This document shows, piece by piece, positions 36,166 through 44,796 of a stretch of 64,000 nt of DNA. Both the position numbers and the translations under genes were made by a program. A model generated the notes under the pieces. The model saw nothing but the letters and a program-made list of their open reading frames with translations, did not search any database and was not told where the DNA came from. Source of the stretch: CAVREM01 sp963728825 (lineage in GTDB: Bacteria > Acidobacteriota > Vicinamibacteria > Vicinamibacterales > CAVVIG01); the NCBI GenBank assembly GCA_963728825.1, contig CAVSLA010000005.1, positions 186,001 to 250,000 of the forward strand. Reading direction: 5' to 3'. Within the stretch, counting starts at the first letter, position 1. Each line of letters starts with the position of its first letter.

Positions 36166-37310
36166 TCGCCGACCTCGTCCGTGAACGCGGCCCGATGACG
36201 GTGGCCGCGTTCATCGACCTCGCGCTGTATCATCCGCAACTCGGCTACTACGCCCGCGCCGCCCAACGATCGGGCCGCGCGGGCGATTTTTTTACCAGCG
36301 TCGACGTCGGTCCCGCCTTCGGCGAGCTCCTCGAGATCCAGATTGCCGAAATGGCTGCCCTGCTCGCCGCTTCCTCTGCGTCCTCTGCCCCATCCACGTC
36401 CTCCGCTCCAATCGACCTGGTCGAGGCCGGGGCCGGCAATGGCCGTCTGGCGGGCGACGTGCTGCGCGCCATGCAGCGGCGCCACCCGGACCTCTATGAC
36501 CGTCTGCACCTGACGCTGGTCGACGCGAGTCCGGCCGCACGGGCCGCGCAGGCGGCGACGCTCCAGGGAATCTTCGATCGGCCGTTCGTCTCGTCGGACT
36601 CGCTCCCCGCCACCATCGAGGGGGTGGTGTTCGCCAACGAGCTGCTCGACGCCCTGCCGGTTCACCAGGTGATCGTGCGCGACGAGGGCCTGCGCGAGGT
36701 TTACGTCACCGCCGATGCGGAAGGTTTTGGCATGACGACCCGCGAGGGACCGCTGTCGACGCCAGCGCTCCGCGACTACCTGGATCGGCTCGACGTCCAC
36801 CTCGAGTCCGGCTGGCGGATCGAGATCAACCTGCGCGCCATCGAGTGGATCCGCAATGTCGCCGCCCGGCTGCGGCGCGGCTTCGTGATCCTCATCGACT
36901 ACGGCCATGAGGCGCCGCAGCTGTATTCTTCGACGCATGCCGGTGGAACGCTGACCACCTTCGCACGGCACACCGCCGAGACCGACACCCGCCTCACCCC
37001 GTCGTGGCTGCGCAATCCAGGAGGACAGGACATCACCGCCCACGTGGACTTCACCAGCGTCCGCGCCGCCGCGGAGGCTGAAGGATTGACCACTATCGGG
37101 TTTCTCGATCAGACCTATTTCATCCTTGGTCTGATGCCGCACCTCGATCACCCGACTCAGCCCGGCCACCCCGTCAACCGCCTGCACCTGCAGCTGAAAA
37201 CATTGCTGATGCCGGGCGGACTCGGCAGCACGATGAAGGTCCTGCTGCTGGCAAAGGGCGTGGGCCGACCGTCGCTGCATGGCTGCTCCTACCGGGTTCG
37301 GGCCACCTGA
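36162..37310 (+). CDS. SAM-dependent methyltransferase, MidA/NDUFAF7 (DUF185) family
   Basis: A 382-residue protein starting at GTG 36162 and overlapping the htrA stop (GTGA). Family markers: ALYHPQLGYYAR, GDFFTSVDVGPAFGELLE, the SAM-binding DLVEAGAGNGRLAGDVL, FANELLDALPVHQ and IDYGHEA. Eukaryotic relatives methylate an arginine of a complex I subunit; the bacterial target is not established. Between the GELL and DLVEAG segments sits a low-complexity insert AASSASSAPSTSSAP encoded by near-perfect 9-bp repeats (about 36370-36408), not part of the conserved fold. Confidence 0.9.
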   Translation: MIADLVRERGPMTVAAFIDLALYHPQLGYYARAAQRSGRAGDFFTSVDVGPAFGELLEIQIAEMAALLAASSASSAPSTSSAPIDLVEAGAGNGRLAGDVLRAMQRRHPDLYDRLHLTLVDASPAARAAQAATLQGIFDRPFVSSDSLPATIEGVVFANELLDALPVHQVIVRDEGLREVYVTADAEGFGMTTREGPLSTPALRDYLDRLDVHLESGWRIEINLRAIEWIRNVAARLRRGFVILIDYGHEAPQLYSSTHAGGTLTTFARHTAETDTRLTPSWLRNPGGQDITAHVDFTSVRAAAEAEGLTTIGFLDQTYFILGLMPHLDHPTQPGHPVNRLHLQLKTLLMPGGLGSTMKVLLLAKGVGRPSLHGCSYRVRAT

Positions 37311-37357
37311 ACGGATGGCATTGCACTTTGCCGCCGGGCGCGTTAAATAGAGGGCCC

Positions 37358-38032
37358 ATGGCGACCACCCTCGAACGCGAAGTCAAGCTGCGGTTTGACA
37401 ATCCGGCCGCGCCGCGCGCCGCGATTCTCGCGGCTGGCGCGACGCCCTTCAAGGCGCGTCGCCTGCAGGAGGACAGTCTGCTCGACACGCCCGACGGCCG
37501 GCTGCGCGACCGGCGGTCTGTGCTGCGGATTCGAATGGAGTGCGGCAAGAGCCTGATTACGTTCAAGGGGCCGACCCAGCCGTCGTCGATGAAGCTGCGC
37601 GAGGAGCTCGAGACGATCAGCGGTGATGGACCGCTGCTGGTCCGCATCTTCGAAGCGCTCGGCTTCGAGGTCTGGTTCCGCTGCGAGAAGTACCGCGAGG
37701 AGTTCGCGCTGGAGGACGTGATCATCGCGCTCGACGAAACGCCGATCGGCGTCTTCGTCGAGATCGAGGGAGGCGAACGCGGCATTGCGGCGATGGCCGA
37801 AGCGCTCGGCTGCCGGCCGACCGACTATGTCCTCGATTCGTACCGCGGCCTCTTCGCGCGGCACTGCGCGCAACACGGCCTTCCGGTCGGCGACATGCTC
37901 TACGACCGTTTCACAGCTACGGTAGATCGCTTGCTCGCAGTGCCGCGCGTCGAGATTCAGAAGCGTATCGAACAGCACCGCGAGCAAGCCGCCAAGAATC
38001 CAAACAAGCGAGGACCGAAGCCAAAGACCTGA
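37358..38032 (+). CDS. CYTH-domain protein (class IV adenylate cyclase / triphosphatase fold)
   Basis: A 224-residue protein from ATG 37358. The tunnel-fold signature ExExK appears as LEREVKLRF at the start, followed by DTPDGRLRDRRSVLRIRME, KSLITFKGP and IGVFVEIEGGERGI, matching the CYTH metal/phosphate-binding pattern. Activity could be adenylate cyclase, inorganic triphosphatase or thiamine triphosphatase; the sequence does not decide. The tail KRIEQHREQAAKNPNKRGPK is basic and probably disordered. Confidence 0.9.
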   Translation: MATTLEREVKLRFDNPAAPRAAILAAGATPFKARRLQEDSLLDTPDGRLRDRRSVLRIRMECGKSLITFKGPTQPSSMKLREELETISGDGPLLVRIFEALGFEVWFRCEKYREEFALEDVIIALDETPIGVFVEIEGGERGIAAMAEALGCRPTDYVLDSYRGLFARHCAQHGLPVGDMLYDRFTATVDRLLAVPRVEIQKRIEQHREQAAKNPNKRGPKPKT

Positions 38033-38073
38033 CGCTCAGGGCTTGCGCTTCCGTCCCCGCCGCAACTGCGTCC

Positions 38074-39036
38074 CTAGGCGGACGCGCTTGCGTCGAGTGC
38101 TCCGATCAGCTGCTCGTAGGTCAACCGCCGTCCCACAATCGCCGTAATCACATCGCTGAACCGCTCCGCGTCCGTTGCCTTACGGCCGTTGAACCTGAAC
38201 GCCTGTTCGTCCAGATACCTGAACAGGTGGAACGGTTCCACGCTCACGTAGGTGCCCTTCAGTCCACGCTTCAAGAGCGACCAGAAGTTTTCGCAGCCGT
38301 TCGTGTGAACCTGCCCGTCCACGTAGGCTTCGGCGTGGTCGATGACTTGGTGCGTGTAGTCGGTCATCAGCCCCGTGTAGGAGTCGTGCGCGTCGGTGAA
38401 GACGGACGCGCCCTGCTTGACGTGTTCGCGGACGATGGGTTGCATCGTGTGCTTCCGGGTGTCGGCGACGACACGCATCCGAATCGTGCTGTGTCCCTCT
38501 TGGGTGTGTCGCGCGAGCAGCCCCATGACAGCGACCTTACCGGCTACACCTGTTCTGCCGCCGAGGACGCGCGCTTTCTTCCCTCGGTGCATATTGCGGG
38601 CTTTGCCACCGATGTAGGTTTCGTCCACTTCAACTTCGCCACCGATCTTGCCGCCGCCCGTTTCATCCTGCATCGCCAGTCGAATGCGGTGGAGCATGAA
38701 CCACGCGGTTTTTTGGGTCACGCCGATGGCCCGGTGAATTTCCCACGACGAAACGCCGTTCTTGCAGTTGGCAATCATCCAAACGACCGGGAGCCACTTA
38801 TCCAAGCCAAGCGGCGAGTCTTCGAAGATGGTTCCGGTCTTCAGCGAGAACTTCCGCTTTGGGTGTTTACTCTTGCAGATCCATCCTTGCCGCGTCTTGT
38901 CGAAGTAGACGCCAGCGCTGCCGCAGGTCGGGCAGGTAACGCCCTTCGGCCAGCGGCGCGCGACGAGGTAGGACAAGCAATTGGCAGGGTCGGAGAAGTA
39001 AGTGACGGCTTCCAGCAACGTGCGCGGCGTGTCCAT
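38074..39036 (-). CDS. IS1595 family transposase
   Basis: A 320-residue intact transposase of the ISXO2-like DDE fold. A zinc-ribbon head carries CPTCGSAGVYFDKTRQGWIC (cysteine pairs). The catalytic core has VEVDETYIGGKARNMHRGKK (first aspartate-glutamate), FTDAHDSYTGL (second aspartate) and NGCENFWSLLKRGLKGTYVS, where the family shows N/E in place of a canonical last E. It ends with HLFRYLDEQAFRFNGRK. It stands on the minus strand against its neighbours' direction and is led by a consensus sigma-70 promoter. Confidence 0.95.
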   Translation of the reverse strand: MDTPRTLLEAVTYFSDPANCLSYLVARRWPKGVTCPTCGSAGVYFDKTRQGWICKSKHPKRKFSLKTGTIFEDSPLGLDKWLPVVWMIANCKNGVSSWEIHRAIGVTQKTAWFMLHRIRLAMQDETGGGKIGGEVEVDETYIGGKARNMHRGKKARVLGGRTGVAGKVAVMGLLARHTQEGHSTIRMRVVADTRKHTMQPIVREHVKQGASVFTDAHDSYTGLMTDYTHQVIDHAEAYVDGQVHTNGCENFWSLLKRGLKGTYVSVEPFHLFRYLDEQAFRFNGRKATDAERFSDVITAIVGRRLTYEQLIGALDASASA

Positions 39037-39043
39037 GACCTGA

Positions 39044-39072
39044 ACTATAGCGGTTCAGACTTTCCCTGTCAA
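39044..39072 (-). promoter_or_regulatory. Consensus sigma-70 promoter of the transposase gene
   Basis: On the minus strand TTGACA (39072-39067) and TATAGT (39049-39044) are separated by exactly 17 bases. Transcription would start within a few bases of the transposase ATG at 39036, giving a nearly leaderless message without an obvious ribosome-binding site. Such a consensus promoter is unlike the GC-rich starts of the surrounding genes and fits an imported element. Confidence 0.75.
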
Positions 39073-39092
39073 GTATATTGTTACCCTTCTGA

Positions 39093-40008
39093 ATGCCGCC
39101 CGCACTCGTCCTGACGGCCGGGCTCGGCACCCGGCTCCGGCCTCTGACGCTCGTCCGGGCCAAGGTGGCGGTTCCGATCGCCGGCGAGCCGCTCGTACGC
39201 CGGATCGTCAGGTGGCTCGCCACCAGCGACATCACCGATCTGGTGCTGAATCTCCATCATCTGCCGGCGACGATCACCTCGATCGTCGGGGACGGCAGCG
39301 ATCTCGGCGCGCGCGTGCGCTACTCGTGGGAACAGCCGCACGTGCTCGGCAGCGCCGGCGGTCCGCGGCGCGCCCTGCCGCTACTTCGGGGCCAGACCTT
39401 TCTCATCGTCAACGGCGATACGCTCACGGATCTCGACGTGCGGGCGCTGCTCTCCTCGCATGAACACTCGGACGCGCTGGTGACGCTGGCCCTCGTGCCG
39501 AATCTGCAGCACTTGAAGTACCGGTGGCGTGCTGCTCGATTCGGCCTCGAGCGTCACCGGCTTCGTCCGTCCCGGTCCGTCCGCGGCCGGATCGTTTCAT
39601 TTCGTGGGGGTCCAGGTGGCCGACGCGGCGGCGTTCGACGAGCTGCCGCTGGATCGGCCGGTGAATTCAATCGGCGGCCACTACGATCAGCTGATCGAGC
39701 GGCAGCCCGGTGCCGTTCGCGGCTTCGTCGCCAGCGCCGCCTTCTGGGACGTGGGGACCGTTGGGGACTACTGGGCGACCTCGATGGCGTTTGCGGCCGG
39801 AGCTCCCGAGCACGGCCGGAACGTGCACGTCGATCCGCGGGCCCGGATCGGCGGCTCGATCTTGTGGGACGATGTTCGGGTTGGCCCTGGCGCAGTGCTC
39901 GACGACTGCATCGTCGCGGATGGCGTCATGGTCCCGCCTGGAGCCCGGTATCGGCGGGCGGTCCTGGTCGCTTCCGAGCAAGGCGTGACGGCCTCGCCGT
40001 TCGATTGA
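39093..40008 (+). CDS. Nucleotidyltransferase, MurU-like sugar-phosphate nucleotidylyltransferase, one frameshift
   Basis: About 305 residues once an extra C near 39521 is removed. The N-terminus is ALVLTAGLGTRLRPLTLVRA followed by KVAVPIAGEPL, the NTP-transferase phosphate loop and catalytic lysine; LIVNGDTLTDLD provides the metal aspartate. The second half has SFHFVGVQV, WDVGTVGDYWATSMAF, then a short left-handed beta-helix tail (RARIGGSILWDDVRVGPGAV). Next to an AmgK-like kinase, the likely job is activating MurNAc 1-phosphate with UTP in cell-wall recycling. This is inferred from context; a GDP-mannose-type role is the alternative. Confidence 0.82.
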
Positions 40009-40013
40009 GACGA

Positions 40014-41033
40014 ATGGAACAGCGCACCCAAGAGGGCACCGATCTTCGATCGAAAATCGATCGCTACCTCGACGCGAGCGGGCTGGCACGTCGCGGGCCG
40101 AAGATCGTCCCGCTGACGGGGGACGCCTCCGACCGTCGCTACTTCCGAATTCTGCTGGCCGACGGTCACTCGGTCGTGGTCGCGCTGCACGCCGGGCCGA
40201 TCGATTTCGAGTCGCTGCCGTTCGCCAACGTGGCGGAGCTGCTGCACCAGGTGCCGCTGCCGGTGCCGCGCATCCTCGGACACTCGAACGACGACGGGCT
40301 GGTCGCGCTCGAGGATCTCGGCGACGTGACGCTGCAGGCGCATCTTGGCGCGGCGTCCGCGACCGACCATGCGGCCCTCTATCGTGAAGCGGTGTCGCTC
40401 GTCGAACTGCTGCAGCGGCGGGGCTCCGAGCTGGTCGGGGAGCGTTATCTGCCCTACCGGATGGCGTTCGACGTCGAAAAGCTGACCTGGGAGCTCGATT
40501 TTTTTCTGCGCCACTTCGTCGAAGGCTATCGCGGGACGATCGTCTCGACAACGGAGCGCGCGCTGCTCTCGATCGAATGGCGGTCGATCGCCGAGGAGCT
40601 CGCGGCTGAACCGCGCGTCCTGTGTCATCGCGATTATCACAGCCGCAACCTGATGCTGCACGGCGGACGGCTGTACATCATCGATTTTCAGGACGCGCGG
40701 ATGGGTCCGGACACCTACGATCTGGTGTCGCTGCTGCGCGATTCGTACGTCGATCTGACCGATCGCGAGCTCGACGAACTGATTGCCTACTTCCTGGCGC
40801 TCAAAGGCGGCCTCGACCCGGCCGGCTTCCGTCGCCGCTTCGATCTGATGGCGCTGCAGCGCAATCTCAAAGCGCTCGGTACGTTCGGCTATCAGACCAT
40901 TGCGCGCGCCAACCCCGTCTACATTCAGTACATCCCCCGCACCTTGCGCTATGTCCGGACGAATCTGGAGCGATACCCGCGCTTCGCGCGGCTGCGGGAG
41001 GTGCTCGCGACGCACATCGAGGAACTTCGATAG
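40014..41033 (+). CDS. Aminoglycoside-phosphotransferase-fold sugar kinase, AmgK-like
   Basis: A 339-residue kinase starting at ATG 40014, five bases after the nucleotidyltransferase stop. The ATP lobe begins IVPLTGDASDRRYFRI; the catalytic loop VLCHRDYHSRNLML has HxDxxxxN and the metal motif is IIDFQDARMGPDTYDL. GDASDRRYFR and DFQDARMGPxxYDLxSLLxDSY are hallmarks of AmgK, the anomeric MurNAc/GlcNAc kinase that bypasses de novo UDP-MurNAc synthesis and confers fosfomycin tolerance in pseudomonads. Function here is inferred from those motifs and from the neighbouring MurU-like gene. Confidence 0.85.
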   Translation: MEQRTQEGTDLRSKIDRYLDASGLARRGPKIVPLTGDASDRRYFRILLADGHSVVVALHAGPIDFESLPFANVAELLHQVPLPVPRILGHSNDDGLVALEDLGDVTLQAHLGAASATDHAALYREAVSLVELLQRRGSELVGERYLPYRMAFDVEKLTWELDFFLRHFVEGYRGTIVSTTERALLSIEWRSIAEELAAEPRVLCHRDYHSRNLMLHGGRLYIIDFQDARMGPDTYDLVSLLRDSYVDLTDRELDELIAYFLALKGGLDPAGFRRRFDLMALQRNLKALGTFGYQTIARANPVYIQYIPRTLRYVRTNLERYPRFARLREVLATHIEELR

Positions 41034-41102
41034 CCTCAGGTTCGCCGGCGGTAGCTCGATCAGCCGGGCGTGTCAGTCCGGTTACAATGAATAGTTCTCC
41101 TG

Positions 41103-41954
41103 GTGACGAAAAAGCGAGTATTCGGCGTCTCATCGCACCTCTACCACAATTACCGCCTGAGCCGCGAGCATCTGCTCGAGATCGCGGCCTACGGGTTCGA
41201 AAAGGTGGAGGTGTTCGCCACGAGGACGCATTTCGACTATCACAATCCGGCCGCGGTCGCTGACCTGCAGCAATGGCTGGGCGAGGCCGGTCTCGAGCTG
41301 CACGGCGTGCATGCGCCGATCGGGGAGAGCTTCGAAGGGGGACGCTGGGGACCGCCGCTCAACATCGCCAGTCCCGATCCGGCGGCGCGCGCCAAGGCGA
41401 TGGATGAAACCGAGCGCGCCCTGCAGATCGCACGGCGGATTCCGTTCGGCGTGCTGGTGACGCACATCGGCCTGCCGCGGTCGCAGCCGGGCGCTGCGAC
41501 CGACAACAGCCGCGAGGCGGCCCGCCGCAGTCTCGACGAGCTGCAGCGGCTGGCGGCGCCGCTCGGCGTGCGCATCGCGCTCGAAGTGATCCCGAACGAG
41601 CTGTCCCGTGTCGGCCCGCTCGTCCACTTTCTCGAAACCGAGCTCGAGGATCGGTCGGCCGGCATCTGTCTCGACGTCGGGCACGCGCACATCGACGGCG
41701 ATCTCGTCGACGCGATCGAAACAGTCTCGGAACACCTGGTGACGACGCATCTGCACGACAATCGGGGCCGGACCGACGACCACCTGCTGCCGTTCGAGGG
41801 CACCATCGACTGGCCCGCGGCAGTCACGGCGCTCCAGAAGGTCGGCTATGACGGCCCGCTGCTGCTCGAGATCGCCGCGCACGGCTCGGCCAAAGATGCG
41901 TTGCAGCGCACCCGGAAGGTACGCGAGCGCCTGGAAAGGCTCTTTGCGGACTGA
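41103..41954 (+). CDS. Sugar phosphate isomerase/epimerase (xylose-isomerase-like TIM barrel)
   Basis: A 283-residue protein starting at GTG 41103. TIM-barrel strands and metal ligands of the AP-endonuclease-2 superfamily are visible: FEKVEVFATRTHFDYH, LHGVHAPIGE, VLVTHIGLP, IALEVIPNE (glutamate), ICLDVGHAHIDGD (aspartate, histidine), TTHLHDNRGRTDDHLLPFEG (histidine) and LLLEIAAHG. These use Mn or Zn to isomerise sugars or inosose-like compounds. The real substrate is unknown. It ends 11 bases before asnS. Confidence 0.88.
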   Translation: MTKKRVFGVSSHLYHNYRLSREHLLEIAAYGFEKVEVFATRTHFDYHNPAAVADLQQWLGEAGLELHGVHAPIGESFEGGRWGPPLNIASPDPAARAKAMDETERALQIARRIPFGVLVTHIGLPRSQPGAATDNSREAARRSLDELQRLAAPLGVRIALEVIPNELSRVGPLVHFLETELEDRSAGICLDVGHAHIDGDLVDAIETVSEHLVTTHLHDNRGRTDDHLLPFEGTIDWPAAVTALQKVGYDGPLLLEIAAHGSAKDALQRTRKVRERLERLFAD

Positions 41955-41965
41955 CTGACGATTGT

Positions 41966-43258
41966 ATGCATGTATACATCGAAGACATCGGCAGGCATGA
42001 GGGCGAAGAAGTCACCATCAAAGGGTGGCTGCACAATCGCCGCTCGAGCGGAAAGATCCACTTCTTGATCCTTCGCGACGGCTCGGGATTCATCCAGGCG
42101 GTCATGTCGAAGGCCGCGGTCGGCGACGAGACGTTCAAGGCGGCCGACCATCTGTCCCAGGAAACGTCGCTCATCGTCACCGGCACCGCCCGCGCTGACC
42201 AGCGGGCGCCGAGCGGCTTCGAGATCGACGTCAAGCAGCTGGACGTCGTCGCGCCGGCCCACGACTTCCCGATTACGCCGAAGGAGCACGGGGTGGATTA
42301 CCTGCTCGATCGGCGGCATCTCTGGATTCGCAGCGAGCGGCAGCAGTCGATTCTGCGCGTGCGGCACGAGATCATCAACGCCGTCCGCGACTTCTTCAAC
42401 GAGCGCGGCTTCATCCTGGCGGATACGCCAATCTTTACGCCGGCGGCGTGTGAGGGGACGACCACCCTGTTTCCCGCCCAGTACTTCGAGGAGCAGACCG
42501 CCTATCTGACGCAGAGCGGACAGCTCTACAACGAAGCAAACGCCATGGCGCTCGGCCGCGTCTACTGCTTCGGGCCGACCTTCCGCGCCGAGAAGTCGAA
42601 AACGCGGCGCCACCTCACCGAATTCTGGATGGTCGAACCGGAGATGGCCTACGCCGGGTTGGACGATGTGATGGAGCTCGCCGAAGACCTGATCGTCTCG
42701 GTCGTGCACCGCGTCCTCGAGCGGCGGGCGCGGGAACTGAAGGTGCTCGAGCGCGATACGGCGAAGCTCGAATCGGTCCAGAAGCCGTTTCCGCGGATGT
42801 CGTACGACGAAGCGGTCACGTTGCTGCAGGGCAAAGGGCAGCCGATCCAGTGGGGCGGCGACTTCGGCGGGCCCGACGAAACGACGCTCTCAGAGCAGTT
42901 CGACCGTCCGGTGATGGTCCACCGCTATCCGGCGGCGGTGAAAGCTTTCTACATGAGGCCCGATCCCGAGCGCGCGGAGCTTGCCCTCGGCGTCGATGTC
43001 CTCGCCCCTGAAGGCTACGGTGAAATCATCGGGGGTGGCGAACGGCTGGCCGATCTCGATCTGCTGCTGCAGCGCATCCGGGAACACGATCTGCCCCAGG
43101 AAGCGTTCGAGTGGTATCTGGACCTGCGTCGATATGGAACGGTCCCGCACGGCGGGTTCGGCATGGGGATCGAACGCGTCGTCGCCTGGATCTGCAAGCT
43201 GGAACACGTTCGCGAAACGATTCCGTATCCCCGGATGCTCTACCGGCTGTATCCGTGA
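41966..43258 (+). CDS. asnS: Asparaginyl-tRNA synthetase
   Basis: A 430-residue class IIb synthetase. The N-terminal anticodon-binding OB fold begins EDIGRHEGEEVTIKGWLHNR and contains ILRDGSGFIQAVM. Class II motif 2 is FGPTFRAEKSKTRRHLTEFW and motif 3 is GGFGMGIERVVAW. The lack of the aspartyl-specific GAD insertion, and FWMVEPEMA after motif 2, favour asparagine over aspartate. The length matches the family, and the frame is intact although the genes downstream are damaged. Confidence 0.96.
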   Translation: MHVYIEDIGRHEGEEVTIKGWLHNRRSSGKIHFLILRDGSGFIQAVMSKAAVGDETFKAADHLSQETSLIVTGTARADQRAPSGFEIDVKQLDVVAPAHDFPITPKEHGVDYLLDRRHLWIRSERQQSILRVRHEIINAVRDFFNERGFILADTPIFTPAACEGTTTLFPAQYFEEQTAYLTQSGQLYNEANAMALGRVYCFGPTFRAEKSKTRRHLTEFWMVEPEMAYAGLDDVMELAEDLIVSVVHRVLERRARELKVLERDTAKLESVQKPFPRMSYDEAVTLLQGKGQPIQWGGDFGGPDETTLSEQFDRPVMVHRYPAAVKAFYMRPDPERAELALGVDVLAPEGYGEIIGGGERLADLDLLLQRIREHDLPQEAFEWYLDLRRYGTVPHGGFGMGIERVVAWICKLEHVRETIPYPRMLYRLYP

Positions 43259-43259
43259 T

Positions 43260-43300
43260 CGTTCGGCGTTCGGGCGTTCGTCGTTCGAACCCGACGAACG
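43260..43300. repeat. CGTTCGN heptamers forming a hairpin between asnS and rimO
   Basis: Four units of CGTTCG plus one base (43260, 43267, 43275, 43282; one extra G before the third) are followed by the reverse-complement word CGAACGA. CGTTCGTCG (43275-43283) pairs perfectly with CGACGAACG (43292-43300) around an 8-base loop. Further CGAACGA-like heptamers continue to about 43335. It lies directly after the asnS stop and could serve as a terminator or processing site, although no T tract follows. Confidence 0.8.
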
Positions 43301-43341
43301 ACCAACGAGCGACTGGCCGCGCGAAGGACGAACGACACTTT

Positions 43342-44766
43342 ATGAAGATTGGTCTTGTCAGTCTTGGCTGTCCGAAGAATCTCGTCGACTCCGAAGTCAT
43401 GCTCGGGCTCGCCGAGCAGGCGGGTCATGAGCTGACACAGGATCCGGCGCTTGCCGACGTCCTGGTCGTCAACACCTGCGCCTTCATCGACTTCCGCGAA
43501 ACAGGAGTCCGTCGACACGATTCTCGAGATGGCGCAGCACAAGGCCGCCGGGCTCGTGCCAACGTCTGATCGTGACCGGCTGCCTCGGCGAGCGCTATCG
43601 CGACGAGCTGCGCAAGGAAATTCCCGAAATCGACGCCGTGCTCGGCACCGGCCAGGTTCCCGATGTCGTCAGCGCCATCTGCGGCACGACCGTGCCACTC
43701 ACGTTTTACCGACCCGGCGCAGCACCCAGCACCCAGCACCCCGCACCCGGCACGCGGCACCCGGCACCCGACACCCCGACTTACATCTACGACGCCGACA
43801 CCCCGCGTTTGCTGGCAACACCGCGTCACTACGCGTACGTGAAGATTGCCGAGGGCTGCGACTACAAGTGCGCGTTCTGCATCATCCCGACGCTGCGCGG
43901 CGAGTACCGCAGCCGGCCGGCCGAATCGATCGTTCGCGAAGCGCGTGCCCTGGCGGCGCGCGGCAGCAAGGAACTGCTGCTCATCTCGCAGGACACGACG
44001 TTCTACGGCATTGACCGTCATGAACGCGGAGCCCTCGCGGCGTCTCCTGCGCGAGCTGAACACCGTCGAGGGGCTCGAGTGGATCCGCCTGCTCTATCTC
44101 TACCCTACGACGATCGATGATGAGACGCTCGCCGCAATGGCGGAATGCGACAAGGTCTGCAAGTACATCGACCTGCCGCTCCAGCATGCCTCGAACCCGG
44201 TCCTGAAGCGCATGAAGCGGCCGGGAACGCGTCAGAACTACGATCGCGCTGCTGCAGCGAATCCGCGAGCGCGTGCCCGGCGTCGCCCTGCGGACCACGT
44301 TCATCGTCGGCTTTCCCGGCGAGACGCGACCAGGACGTCGACGAACTCCTTCGGCTTCGTGCAGCGACCACGCGCTTCGATCACCTCGGCGTCTTCACCT
44401 ACTCACACGAAGAGGGAACCTCGGCCTTTTCGCTGGACGACGATGTGCCGGCCCGGCAGAAGCAGGCGCGGCGGACGCGCGTGATGAACCTGCAGAAGCG
44501 GCTGGTCAGTGCCCGGCAGCGGGCGAGCATCGGGGGCCGGGTCCGGATCCTGATCGACGGTCCATCGGGCGATCACGATCTGGTCTTGAAAGGACGCTTG
44601 ATGACACAAGCGCCCGACATCGACGCGGTCGGTGTATCTCACCGAGTGCGATCCGTCGGGCTTTCGGGCCGGCGATTTTGCCGAGGTCGAGATCGTCGGA
44701 GCGCGCGGCTACGACCTGATTGCGCGACCTGTGCTCAGCCAAGTGGCCGAACCCGCTGTGCTATAA
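43342..44766 (+). CDS. rimO: Ribosomal protein S12 methylthiotransferase RimO, multiply frameshifted
   Basis: The pieces read in order as RimO: MKIGLVSLGCPKNLVDSEVM and VVNTCAFIDF with the N-terminal cluster cysteines, KQESVDTILEMAQHKAAG, IVTGCLGERYRDELRKEI, the radical-SAM motif KIAEGCDYKCAFCIIPTLRG (CxxxCxxC), LLYLYPTTIDDETL, TRFDHLGVFTYSHEEGTSAF and the TRAM-domain end FAEVEIVGARGYDLIARPVL. At least six single-base shifts must be corrected, mostly extra bases (for example near 43495, 43556, 44041, 44249 and 44632). An unusual insert of about 19 residues, encoded by a heptamer array, precedes TYIYDADTP. It adds a methylthio group to an S12 aspartate. Confidence 0.9.
43722..43777. repeat. 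Eight-unit GCACCCN heptamer array inside rimO
   Basis: Eight contiguous 7-bp units (GCACCCA, GCACCCA, GCACCCC, GCACCCG, GCACGCG, GCACCCG, GCACCCG, ACACCCC) lie within the rimO reading frame. They encode a proline/threonine/histidine-rich stretch (APSTQHPAPGTRHPAPDTP) between the N-terminal cluster domain and the radical-SAM domain, where homologues have only a short linker. The frame stays open on both sides of the array. Confidence 0.9.
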
Positions 44767-44796
44767 TTTTGTGTTCGGAGCCTGGGTGTAGGACCG

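Larger units (their letters stand above)
38033..39092 (-). mobile_element. IS1595-family insertion, ends not resolved
   Basis: The interval between the CYTH stop and the nucleotidyltransferase start holds the IS1595-type transposase, its own promoter and little else. I found no convincing terminal inverted repeats or target-site duplication in the 42 bases left of the transposase stop or the 56 bases right of its start, so the true ends may be degenerate or the element partial. The outer limits given are simply the gene boundaries. Confidence 0.4.

Noticed and set aside
39093..41033. A single 646-codon fused nucleotidyltransferase-kinase protein
   Set aside because: The open frame through both genes results from the shift near 39521. 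The corrected first protein stops at 40008 and the kinase has its own ATG at 40014.
44720..44767. Complete sigma-70 promoter at the rimO stop
   Set aside because: TATAAT is perfect but no acceptable -35 box occurs 16-18 bases upstream, so only the terminator is listed as a feature.
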